A DNA stretch of 6,104 nucleotides from Candidatus Doudnabacteria bacterium RIFCSPHIGHO2_02_FULL_46_11 (GTDB lineage Bacteria > Patescibacteriota > Doudnabacteria > UBA920 > 2-02-FULL-46-11). The stretch is from contig MFES01000017.1 of NCBI GenBank assembly GCA_001779955.1, forward strand, positions 286-6,389. Direction: 5' to 3'. This document shows, piece by piece, positions 1 through 6,104 of the stretch; the stretch's first letter is position 1; the number at the start of each line of letters is the position of its first letter. The notes beneath the pieces are model-generated. The model was given only the letters and a program-made list of their open reading frames with translations, did not search any database and was not told the origin of the DNA. The translations under genes and the position numbers were made by a program.

Positions 1-3000
1 ATGATGAATACAATGTTTTTGAACCCCCACCGCCTCCTCCTCCGCCGGGTCCTTACCAATGTAATGACCTTGCAGACAACGACGGCGATAACCTGGTTGA
101 CATGAACGATCCGGGTTGCAGCTCACCCGAAGACAACAGCGAAAACAGTGATGACCCGCCGCCCCCGCCGCCTGGCGAATGTGAAGGCGGTAACTGCCCA
201 CCCGGCTGCACAAGTTTGGATAACAGCCTTGTTGTGGAACTCTTGACGCCGGAAAACGGCGAGCGTGTTTTCGGCATCATCAGCCTTGTCGCTACCGCCA
301 ACAAGCCCGTGTCTTCGATGCGCTTTTACGTAAACGGGGCGGTTTTTGCCACGGCCAATGCCGAGCCTTTTACTACCGTGCTTGATACCACAAGATATCC
401 AAACGGCGGACTTAAAGTTAAGGCTATCGGCGTAACGGCCAGCGGCGGTTGCAGCGACGTTGATGATTTCGGCCCGCATGCGGCGGATGTCATAGTCGCC
501 AATACGCCCTTGGCTATATCCAACATCCGCGTCAAGCCGAACGACATTTTTACGGATATATACTTTGAAGTCTCGGAATCGGCTAACTCAACCGTTTTTT
601 ACGGCCGTTCCCAAAATCAGCTTGACCATAAGGTAGAACTTTCCGGCGTGCCGCCGGCCAACCGCGATGCCGTGGGTTTTCACGATATCTCCAATTGTAA
701 TATCGGCGCGGCCGGCTGGGCTTACGACCCGGACGAGCCGACCCAGAGTTTGTCGGTTAGGATTTACGTTGATAATTTGGACGGTACGCCAATAACTTTA
801 ACGGCCAATTTGGCTCGGCCGGACGTGAACGGCGCAGGCATTGAAGGCGACCATGGTTTTTCCTGGGTGCTACCCGATAATTTAAGGGCCGCTCAACACC
901 GCATTTATGCGCAGGTGGTTGATTTGAGCGGGGGAATAATTGATTTGCGAAATACCGGACGGCTTGTGGCTTGCGGCCCGAATACTAATACTAACGACGA
1001 CGGGTACACGGAGAACAACAACAATAATAATAATAACAATAATAATAATAACAATAATAATAATTCAGGCACAGGTTCGAACCTGTTTCGTCCAGGCGGT
1101 CCGGGAACAACATTTGAAAATATTCCTAATGACCCCGGCGCGGTTTATACGGTTGTGCTTGGCGACTGTGAGCGCGGACCTTACCGGCTAATGGAATATT
1201 CCTCACCGGAGTCACCGGGCTTCCGTTTACTACAAATATGCAGTGGCCTATATAATGGCGCAAGCGTGGATGGCGGTTTTACGATCGGTTTTGAAGCGGC
1301 CCATATTGACAAAAATTCATCAATAGAAGAAATCCAAAATTTCATCGCCCGCTTGCGCAGTGGAGAAATTAGGCCTGATAATCTTCTTGAAATGCGAACA
1401 GCCAAAGATATTATTGATTCATTTGGCAGTAGTCCCGGCTATGGCAGTTTAGCGATGAGCGAAGTGCGCAATTTTGACCATTATCTCCAACAGGTCGGTT
1501 ATTATGGCCCAACTCAACAGAATCTGGCGGTGGCCGGTTTTCTAGCAGATTATTCGGGCGGTCTTAATCCTTCGAGCGAAGAATTCGCTTCCTTTTTTGG
1601 CGATGAATTAAACAGCCTATGCGAGCCCGGAGCCGTAAATCCAAGAATTACTTCAGTGGATCGGGCCATCCAAACCCTTTTGCGCGCAGCAATGACTGCT
1701 CTTTCTGCAGAATTTGGTGTTAGTCTGTATGCCCCACTTCAATCAATTCCACCGGCTATGCAGACTGCCCAGCTGCGTTTAAACTCGGCAATGCGGCAAA
1801 GTTGTTACGGTAGATTTTCCGATGAATCCCCATTTGGGGCAATACCGGAGATTATTGAATTTTCGGTTGAACCTACAACGGTCAGGCTGGACGAAACTTT
1901 TACAGTTGCCTGGAAAACTCTGAATTGCGCTTTCACTGAACTTTCAGTTCCAGGCCATAATAATTACGGCAGTTTCCGGGTTAATCGCGAAGGCTCTATG
2001 ACCTTTACGGTTAGCGACAACCATCTGATAGGGAATCGCTCTGTTATCGTACATTGTTTGGTGCCTGGCCCTATTGTAGTACAAGAACAAACAATTCAAA
2101 TAACAATAAATGGCCCTGGCGGCAGCGGATTTTTTGAGAATTTGAAAAACAACATTATCTTTGCCTGGCAGCAGGGATTATATATTGGCAGTTCAGCTAT
2201 AGATTTGATAACCTTGCCCTTTGACCGAATAAATGCCGCGACCGGCAAGTTGACCCGCGCCTTTACAGCCTCTTCAAATTCAGCCGAACAGGGAATCGTG
2301 CTGGCTGACTCGGTCTGCACTGAAACTCAATTTATCGGCGGCGACGACTGCATTGACGATACCGGCGAAACCATCAATCCGCCGGGAGGGCCAAGCGGCC
2401 CCATTACGCCGCCGGGAGGAACCTTGCCCAATGTGGCTATTGTTACAATTTTTGCATCTGATAATCCAATCACGTCCGGCGAGAGAACCACTATCACCTG
2501 GAACGCGTATGGCGTAACAAGCTGCCGCACTAATTGGTCAAACCAAACGGCCTTAAACGGCAGGGCCGAGGTCAGGCCGACCACTGCTACTAATTACACG
2601 GTTTCTTGCACCGGAGTTTTCGGCAATGCCGAAGGCACGGTTCGGGTCTTGGTTGATGCCGTGGTCGTGCCGAAAGTTACGCTTATCGCCAATCCCACCA
2701 ATATTGATGAAGGCCAGGGTTCGGTTCTGTCCTGGCAACAGGAAGGCGTAACCAATTGCACGCCAAGCTGGACGCCGACTGCAGATAACATTGTCAGGCC
2801 GGCCAGAACCACAACTTATTCGGTAATCTGTACTACTCCGGGCGGCGGCAGCATTACCGCCACGGCTACGGTTTATGTGGAAAACGGCTACCATGCTTTT
2901 CTAATTTCCGATTTGCAGAATTTCGTGCCAGCCAACAAAGACCTGCCCGCTCGCGACCGCATTTTAGACCAGCGCCTAAAGCCGAACACCACTTATTATT

Positions 3001-3341
3001 ACCGCATTGAGTCGCAAAGCCTGGTTAATCCGTCCCGCACCATAAAAAGCCAGGTGCAAAGCTTTACCACCTTGCCTGCGCCCCAGCGGCGTGATATTAC
3101 CGCCTCGATTAGCTGGACCGATGTCTGCGGCAGAAGCGGCAAAGTTTGGTACGACCGTATCTCGCCTGAAAGCACATCGGCCCGGCCCATTGGCCCGCTT
3201 AATGCGGCAAGTAGCCCGAGCGGGAGCCAATGCAAATACACGGCCATACTCACCGGCTTGCAGTCTAACGTTAATTATTACTATCAGTACGAAACTACGG
3301 TTAAATCAACGGTAAAATCATTCAAAACACCAAGTAACTAA
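1..3341 (+). CDS. Large secreted multidomain surface protein (Ig-like/FnIII modules), 5'-truncated
   Basis: The frame is open from the left edge (first full codon at nt 3) to TAA 3339-3341, 1112 residues visible. ATG 102 lies inside a conserved module, so the true start is upstream. Modules by nucleotide: eight prolines 24-47; DNDGD Ca-loop-like module 54-152 ending NDPGCSSPEDN; six prolines 156-173; Big_7-like Ig domain about 225-503 (FYVNG core); FnIII-like first half 510-674; beta domain with GWAYDPDEP and a later HGFSW 675-980; 17 Asn 1014-1064; unrecognised mainly helical region about 1080-1840; divergent Ig-like domain 1845-2111; helical stretch and PPGG linker 2112-2426; two similar Ig-like domains 2427-2657 and 2670-2885, each with a likely Cys pair; FnIII-like second half 2889-3071 (LKPNTTYYYR); last FnIII-like domain 3093-3338. 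Family knowledge points to an exported, adhesin-like or structural surface protein. The C-terminus (SFKTPSN) has no LPXTG motif, membrane segment or recognised sorting domain. No catalytic motif was seen, and the partner or ligand is unknown. Confidence 0.93.
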   Translation, partial: DEYNVFEPPPPPPPPGPYQCNDLADNDGDNLVDMNDPGCSSPEDNSENSDDPPPPPPGECEGGNCPPGCTSLDNSLVVELLTPENGERVFGIISLVATANKPVSSMRFYVNGAVFATANAEPFTTVLDTTRYPNGGLKVKAIGVTASGGCSDVDDFGPHAADVIVANTPLAISNIRVKPNDIFTDIYFEVSESANSTVFYGRSQNQLDHKVELSGVPPANRDAVGFHDISNCNIGAAGWAYDPDEPTQSLSVRIYVDNLDGTPITLTANLARPDVNGAGIEGDHGFSWVLPDNLRAAQHRIYAQVVDLSGGIIDLRNTGRLVACGPNTNTNDDGYTENNNNNNNNNNNNNNNNNSGTGSNLFRPGGPGTTFENIPNDPGAVYTVVLGDCERGPYRLMEYSSPESPGFRLLQICSGLYNGASVDGGFTIGFEAAHIDKNSSIEEIQNFIARLRSGEIRPDNLLEMRTAKDIIDSFGSSPGYGSLAMSEVRNFDHYLQQVGYYGPTQQNLAVAGFLADYSGGLNPSSEEFASFFGDELNSLCEPGAVNPRITSVDRAIQTLLRAAMTALSAEFGVSLYAPLQSIPPAMQTAQLRLNSAMRQSCYGRFSDESPFGAIPEIIEFSVEPTTVRLDETFTVAWKTLNCAFTELSVPGHNNYGSFRVNREGSMTFTVSDNHLIGNRSVIVHCLVPGPIVVQEQTIQITINGPGGSGFFENLKNNIIFAWQQGLYIGSSAIDLITLPFDRINAATGKLTRAFTASSNSAEQGIVLADSVCTETQFIGGDDCIDDTGETINPPGGPSGPITPPGGTLPNVAIVTIFASDNPITSGERTTITWNAYGVTSCRTNWSNQTALNGRAEVRPTTATNYTVSCTGVFGNAEGTVRVLVDAVVVPKVTLIANPTNIDEGQGSVLSWQQEGVTNCTPSWTPTADNIVRPARTTTYSVICTTPGGGSITATATVYVENGYHAFLISDLQNFVPANKDLPARDRILDQRLKPNTTYYYRIESQSLVNPSRTIKSQVQSFTTLPAPQRRDITASISWTDVCGRSGKVWYDRISPESTSARPIGPLNAASSPSGSQCKYTAILTGLQSNVNYYYQYETTVKSTVKSFKTPSN
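1014..1064 (+). repeat. Poly-asparagine codon tract with 15-bp period
   Basis: Seventeen consecutive Asn codons lie inside the large surface protein. After two AAC codons, the tract is three exact copies of a 15-bp unit, AAC followed by four AAT (1020-1034, 1035-1049, 1050-1064). It follows an NTNTN stretch and separates the GWAYD beta domain from the unrecognised helical region, so it probably acts as a flexible linker. Copy-number change would add or remove five Asn without a frameshift. Confidence 0.95.
2379..2419 (+). repeat. Short direct repeat in Pro/Gly linker
   Basis: The 11-mer CCGCCGGGAGG occurs at 2379-2389 and again at 2409-2419, exactly 30 bp apart and in frame. Each copy encodes PPGG. 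The stretch is a Pro/Gly linker that precedes the pair of similar Ig-like domains. It is probably a small internal duplication and not a regulatory site. Confidence 0.7.
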
Positions 3342-3342
3342 T

Positions 3343-3478
3343 AGTACGCGATACTAATCAACAAATACATGCGAATGCTACAAATAACAATTCTAATGCA
3401 ACTAATGATTTTCCTATTCGCAACATTCGTATTCATTTTAGTATCATTCGTATAAATTAGTATATTGGCATCGATACT
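3343..3478. repeat. Long imperfect palindrome built of ATTNGTAT octamers
   Basis: This fills the 141-bp spacer between the surface-protein stop and ATG 3483. The left arm 3351-3406 and right arm 3416-3471 are 56 nt each, with a 9-nt centre (3407-3415). The left arm's reverse complement matches the right arm at 37 of 56 positions without gaps. The right arm has ATTNGTAT-like octamers starting at 3416, 3425, 3437, 3446, 3456 and 3464. The left arm has the inverse (ATACNAAT-like) at 3351, 3359, 3369, 3378, 3390 and 3399. Exact matches are 3351, 3425, 3446 and 3456; the others have one or two mismatches. Start-to-start spacing is 8,10,9,12,9 on the left and 9,12,9,10,8 on the right. Outer bases AGTA (3343-3346) and TACT (3475-3478) extend the pairing after a small bulge. 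Function is unknown; candidates are an operator array, a cruciform, an RNA processing site or a small mobile palindrome. Confidence 0.85.
3424..3463 (+). repeat. Tandem 21/19-bp repeat within the right palindrome arm
   Basis: Two adjacent units both begin CATTCGTAT and end TTAGTAT: 3424-3444 (21 bp) and 3445-3463 (19 bp). They differ mainly in the A/T-rich middle. A third, inverted and longer version, CATTCG to TTAGTAT on the minus strand, is at 3351-3377. The tandem pair lies directly upstream of the membrane-protein gene. Confidence 0.75.
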
Positions 3479-3482
3479 CAAT

Positions 3483-4520
3483 ATGTTTCGCATTAAGCAA
3501 CCGACAAACAAAGACATTAATTTCTACCAAAGCGGCAATTCGCTTGGCGGTCTTGAGCGTTTAAAGCGGTTTGTGCGTACACCTAAGTTTTTTAAAATTA
3601 CCGGTATAATTTTGGTTCTTTTTGCCGCTTACCTCATTTGGAATCACGGACAACTTTTGCCGAAAAAAAATTACAGTGCCGAAGAGCTTGCCCAAGCACG
3701 TTTGGAAACGCCCATGACCCTGGAATGGGTGGAATTATACTTTGGCACAAAGATTTGTACGAGAGCCAATTGGTGCGGTCCCGAGGCCGACCCGGACAAA
3801 GACGGCATTTCCAATTATCAGGAATATTTGTTTTTCACTAATCCCACGGACCCTGATTCTGACGGCGACGGCACCGAGGACGGCGAGGAGCTCCGGAATT
3901 ATAAAAATCCGCTAGGCGCAGGCAACGTGCAAACGGCACGCGACATAACTGATCCTTATGATGTTAACCCAGCCACAGATGAGTTTACCAAGCAATTGGC
4001 GCAGGATATAAAAGAGGGCGATGCTATGTCCATTGAGCAAATACAACTTGCCGCGGTGAATTTAACCGAACTCCCGCAGTTTAACGAGGTGGCCTTTGCT
4101 TTTTCTTATGACAATAACCAGGAAACTGTCAGCCGCTATGCTGCCGCTTACGGCCAACTGGCCCAAAATTATCTGCAAGATTCATCCGTGATTGACATTG
4201 CCACCATCGCCGATTCAAACGACCTAGAAAGACTTGATAAGTTTATCAATGCCGTTAGTTTGTTTGCCGCTTCCTTAACTTTTATTCCGGCGCCGACCGA
4301 CGTTACGGCTTTTCATAAGGCCGCTTTCGGTTCACTCGCTTATCAAGGGCTTATTGCCGATACGCAAAAAGACTTTGTTGAAGGCAAAGTAAGCCAAACG
4401 GCTTCACGCGATAAAATCCGCGCCTACACCGTTTATTACACGCGTTTTGTTATGGACCAGGCCAAAGCCGCGAAAGATTTGAATACTAAATATGATTTCC
4501 CTTTTACTTTTGAAGATTAA
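3483..4520 (+). CDS. Single-pass membrane protein with bacterial thrombospondin type 3 (Ca-binding) repeats
   Basis: The product is 345 residues from ATG 3483. Residues 1-35 are basic and probably cytoplasmic, and 36-54 (FFKITGIILVLFAAYLIWN) form one membrane segment. The rest should be extracytoplasmic by the positive-inside rule. Two Asp-rich loops of the D-x-D-x-D-G-x5-E type lie at about residues 103-114 (DPDKDGISNYQE) and 125-136 (DSDGDGTEDGEE). They are separated by TNPTDP, which is typical of bacterial TSP3 repeats that bind calcium. Cys 92 and Cys 98 just before the first loop could form a disulfide. Residues from about 165 onward look helical and are not recognised. A TTG at 3465 would add six residues, but it lies inside the right palindrome arm. 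The ATG leaves the palindrome wholly noncoding, so I prefer it. Neither start has a clear Shine-Dalgarno sequence. The next gene follows after 11 nt, suggesting one transcript. The role is inferred to be structural or in surface assembly, with no enzyme motif seen. Confidence 0.88.
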   Translation: MFRIKQPTNKDINFYQSGNSLGGLERLKRFVRTPKFFKITGIILVLFAAYLIWNHGQLLPKKNYSAEELAQARLETPMTLEWVELYFGTKICTRANWCGPEADPDKDGISNYQEYLFFTNPTDPDSDGDGTEDGEELRNYKNPLGAGNVQTARDITDPYDVNPATDEFTKQLAQDIKEGDAMSIEQIQLAAVNLTELPQFNEVAFAFSYDNNQETVSRYAAAYGQLAQNYLQDSSVIDIATIADSNDLERLDKFINAVSLFAASLTFIPAPTDVTAFHKAAFGSLAYQGLIADTQKDFVEGKVSQTASRDKIRAYTVYYTRFVMDQAKAAKDLNTKYDFPFTFED

Positions 4521-4531
4521 ACACTAAATAT

Positions 4532-6104
4532 ATGTCTTTGGAATTTTCAACTTTTAAAATTATTATCTACGCTCTGTTGGCGGTATTTGTGGTTACAGCC
4601 TTGTTTGGTTTTTTAGCCTTTTTGCCTCCAGAGAAAGCCTATGCCCAGTTTGGCGTTGTTTTAACTCCCGTTTCCGACGCGGTTGACTGGATTATTGATG
4701 CCCTAGTCAAGGTTTGGGATTCAGCCAGATATCTTGCCGGTCAGGCTTGGGAGTTTGCCAAAGACTTGTCCCTCGATATTGCCAAGGCTGTTAGGGAAAA
4801 TATCAGAGCGTTTCTATACGGGCTGGCTATTAAATTGGCGGTCAATGCTCTGCAGGTAGTGATGGATAGAATTATTGAGCAGAATAAAATTACTGACTAT
4901 ATCAGTTATATAGACCGTATCACTCGTTATGTTTATGCCATCCAACAAATAGACAAGCGGCTTGATGACGGCAATATCAGCGAGGACGACGGCAAGATTC
5001 TCAAAGCTATGGTTTTGAGCGGTTCGGCTGATGTCTGGAGCAGTGCCTGGAGTGATACCAAGGTTCACCAGTATATAAACGAAAAAATCGCCAAGACCGA
5101 TTATTGCCGGGTGGACAATTTGTATCCGACGAACCCCAATTATTACGCCGAGCTTATGCGGAGCAAGGCCCCGGAATGCTCACCCGTATTTTTGAGCGCA
5201 GCCGCGGCTGATGCCACTTTAGGCATTATTGGCGAGGCTCAAAACGCAGCCCAGGTTGAGCTTTATTCGAGCGGTGGGTATAAATCCATTCGCGACTGCG
5301 GATACGTGAAAACCGAGGATGTTCTTGAGGGCCGGTATAGTTATTCCGAAGATATATTTGATGAAGAAGGCAATATGATAGAACAAGGTGGCATAACGAT
5401 TCTGCCCTCGGAAGTTGTCGGGGAAAGATCAGACCTAAGCGCCAGCGGCTACGCTTTAGCCTGTTCCGCAATTTTAACACCAGGCTCGTATACTTTTGGA
5501 ATGGTGGATAAAATGATGGAAGTGCTTGTTACGCAAAGCTCTGATCCGAAAGAAGTGTCGACTGGCACCAAGGTCGCAAATTTCCTCTCCTCATTTTTTG
5601 CAAACACCCTTACCAACCTTATCTTCTGTGGGAAGTCCGGCAGTATCTTGGGAAACCTGCCCGGCAATCAGGCTGGCGAGTGCTTTGACTTTGATTTTGA
5701 AAGCCAGATACCCGACATTGACGCCGATGACCCTTTGAGAAATCTTCCCAATCCGAGCAGCGATGGCATTAATTTTGCCGGCCGCGACGAACAAAACCTG
5801 CGCAACTTCTGGAACGATGTCTGCAACGAAAAACTGCCTCTGCTTTTTGCGGTAAGAAACGGTAATTATCCACAATATCAATTTCCGCCTATTGCCGCCG
5901 ATGCCCTGCGCGATAAGGGGGCAATTACTACTCCCGACCGCGCCATTGCGCAAACCTATCTTTTACCAAGGCCACAACTAATTGGCTTGTATGATGACGG
6001 CACTGGCATAAAGCTGTCAGTAGAGGACATGTTAAAGGAACCAATATTACCACCATTTATACAAAGAGACACTTCTGGGTATGGCAATACAAGTTCGAAA
6101 AATT
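4532..6104 (+). CDS. Exported protein of unknown function with signal peptide, 3'-truncated
   Basis: The frame is open from ATG 4532 to the right edge, 524 codons with no stop, so the C-terminus is missing. The N-terminus is a convincing signal peptide: a long hydrophobic core at about residues 8-31, then EKAYAQF, with a likely signal peptidase I cut after AYA at residue 38. Residues 44-118 look like a run of amphipathic helices. Part of this (about 94-112, FLYGLAIKLAVNALQVVMD) is hydrophobic enough to associate with a membrane but contains a Lys. The exported part has seven cysteines (192, 216, 256, 311, 366, 384, 431), consistent with disulfides outside the cytoplasm. An acidic stretch at about 385-400 is followed by a Pro/Asn-rich segment. 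I do not recognise the family and see no catalytic motif. The gene starts 11 nt after the TSP3 protein stop and is probably in its operon. The spacer ACACTAAATAT has no Shine-Dalgarno motif, but the signal peptide supports this start. Confidence 0.87.
   Translation, partial: MSLEFSTFKIIIYALLAVFVVTALFGFLAFLPPEKAYAQFGVVLTPVSDAVDWIIDALVKVWDSARYLAGQAWEFAKDLSLDIAKAVRENIRAFLYGLAIKLAVNALQVVMDRIIEQNKITDYISYIDRITRYVYAIQQIDKRLDDGNISEDDGKILKAMVLSGSADVWSSAWSDTKVHQYINEKIAKTDYCRVDNLYPTNPNYYAELMRSKAPECSPVFLSAAAADATLGIIGEAQNAAQVELYSSGGYKSIRDCGYVKTEDVLEGRYSYSEDIFDEEGNMIEQGGITILPSEVVGERSDLSASGYALACSAILTPGSYTFGMVDKMMEVLVTQSSDPKEVSTGTKVANFLSSFFANTLTNLIFCGKSGSILGNLPGNQAGECFDFDFESQIPDIDADDPLRNLPNPSSDGINFAGRDEQNLRNFWNDVCNEKLPLLFAVRNGNYPQYQFPPIAADALRDKGAITTPDRAIAQTYLLPRPQLIGLYDDGTGIKLSVEDMLKEPILPPFIQRDTSGYGNTSSKN

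Noticed and set aside
102..104. ATG as the start of the large surface protein
   Set aside because: The same frame is open to the left edge, and this Met lies in the middle of the DNDGD module between its Asp core and the DPGC end.
1..105. Short frame-1 reading frame starting with ATGATG at the left edge
   Set aside because: It is only 34 codons, overlaps the clearly coding frame, and is an out-of-frame reading of the poly-Pro and DNDGD codons.
940..1191. Frame-shifted + strand reading frame rich in Ile and Thr
   Set aside because: It arises from reading the AAT/AAC Asn tract in another frame and has no independent support.
2553..2894. Minus-strand reading frames of 70 to 120 codons opposite all three genes, this being one of the longer ones
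   Set aside because: They mirror strongly supported + strand domains and show no recognisable motif, signal peptide or start context.
3446..3463. Sigma-70 type promoter with TATAAA at 3451-3456 as the -10 box
   Set aside because: TA-rich hexamers are expected by chance in this spacer, and no convincing -35 box sits at the right distance.
3465..3467. TTG start for the TSP3 protein
   Set aside because: It is possible, but it lies in the right palindrome arm with no ribosome binding site. ATG 3483 is in frame 18 nt later and leaves the element fully noncoding.
3343..3478. Classical intrinsic terminator for the surface-protein gene
   Set aside because: The stem is AT-rich and broken by a mismatch every few bases, and no T-run follows it. 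A termination role by another route remains possible.
3342..3482. CRISPR array
   Set aside because: Units are only about 8 bp with 0 to 4-bp gaps and inverted in the two halves, unlike repeats of about 23 to 40 bp separated by unique spacers.

Overview
The window looks like part of a bacterial genome, most plausibly a Candidate Phyla Radiation (Patescibacteria, Parcubacteria-like) lineage. I infer this from protein style, not from a marker gene. The signs are a Cys-flanked DNDGD module with poly-proline linkers, Cys-pair Ig-like domains, FnIII-like modules, a bacterial thrombospondin-type-3 repeat protein, and large exported proteins with no cell-wall anchor. The standard code fits: no in-frame TGA occurs in the three genes. 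All three genes are on the + strand and fill the window except for a 141-bp and an 11-bp spacer.

Region 1 (1-3341) is the 3' part of a very large secreted multidomain protein, open through the left edge. The ATG at 102 is internal. Visible modules in order are: poly-Pro, a Ca-binding-like DNDGD module, poly-Pro, a Big_7-like Ig domain, the first half of an FnIII-like domain, a 'GWAYD' beta domain, a 17-Asn tract, a long unrecognised mainly helical section with lower GC, one divergent and two clear Ig-like domains, the second half of an FnIII-like domain, and a final FnIII-like domain. The two FnIII halves are separated by 738 codons.

Region 2 (3342-3482) is a noncoding spacer almost wholly filled by an imperfect palindrome. 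It has two gapless 56-bp arms around a 9-nt centre. Each arm carries six degenerate ATTNGTAT octamers, in opposite orientation and with mirror-image spacing. This is the most unusual structure in the window.

Region 3 (3483-6104) holds a single-pass membrane protein with two calcium-binding TSP3-type loops. After 11 nt it is followed by an exported, signal-peptide-bearing protein of unknown function that runs off the right edge. These two genes are probably co-transcribed. Together the three genes look like a cell-surface or secretion-related locus. No enzyme, RNA gene, CRISPR array or transposase was found.
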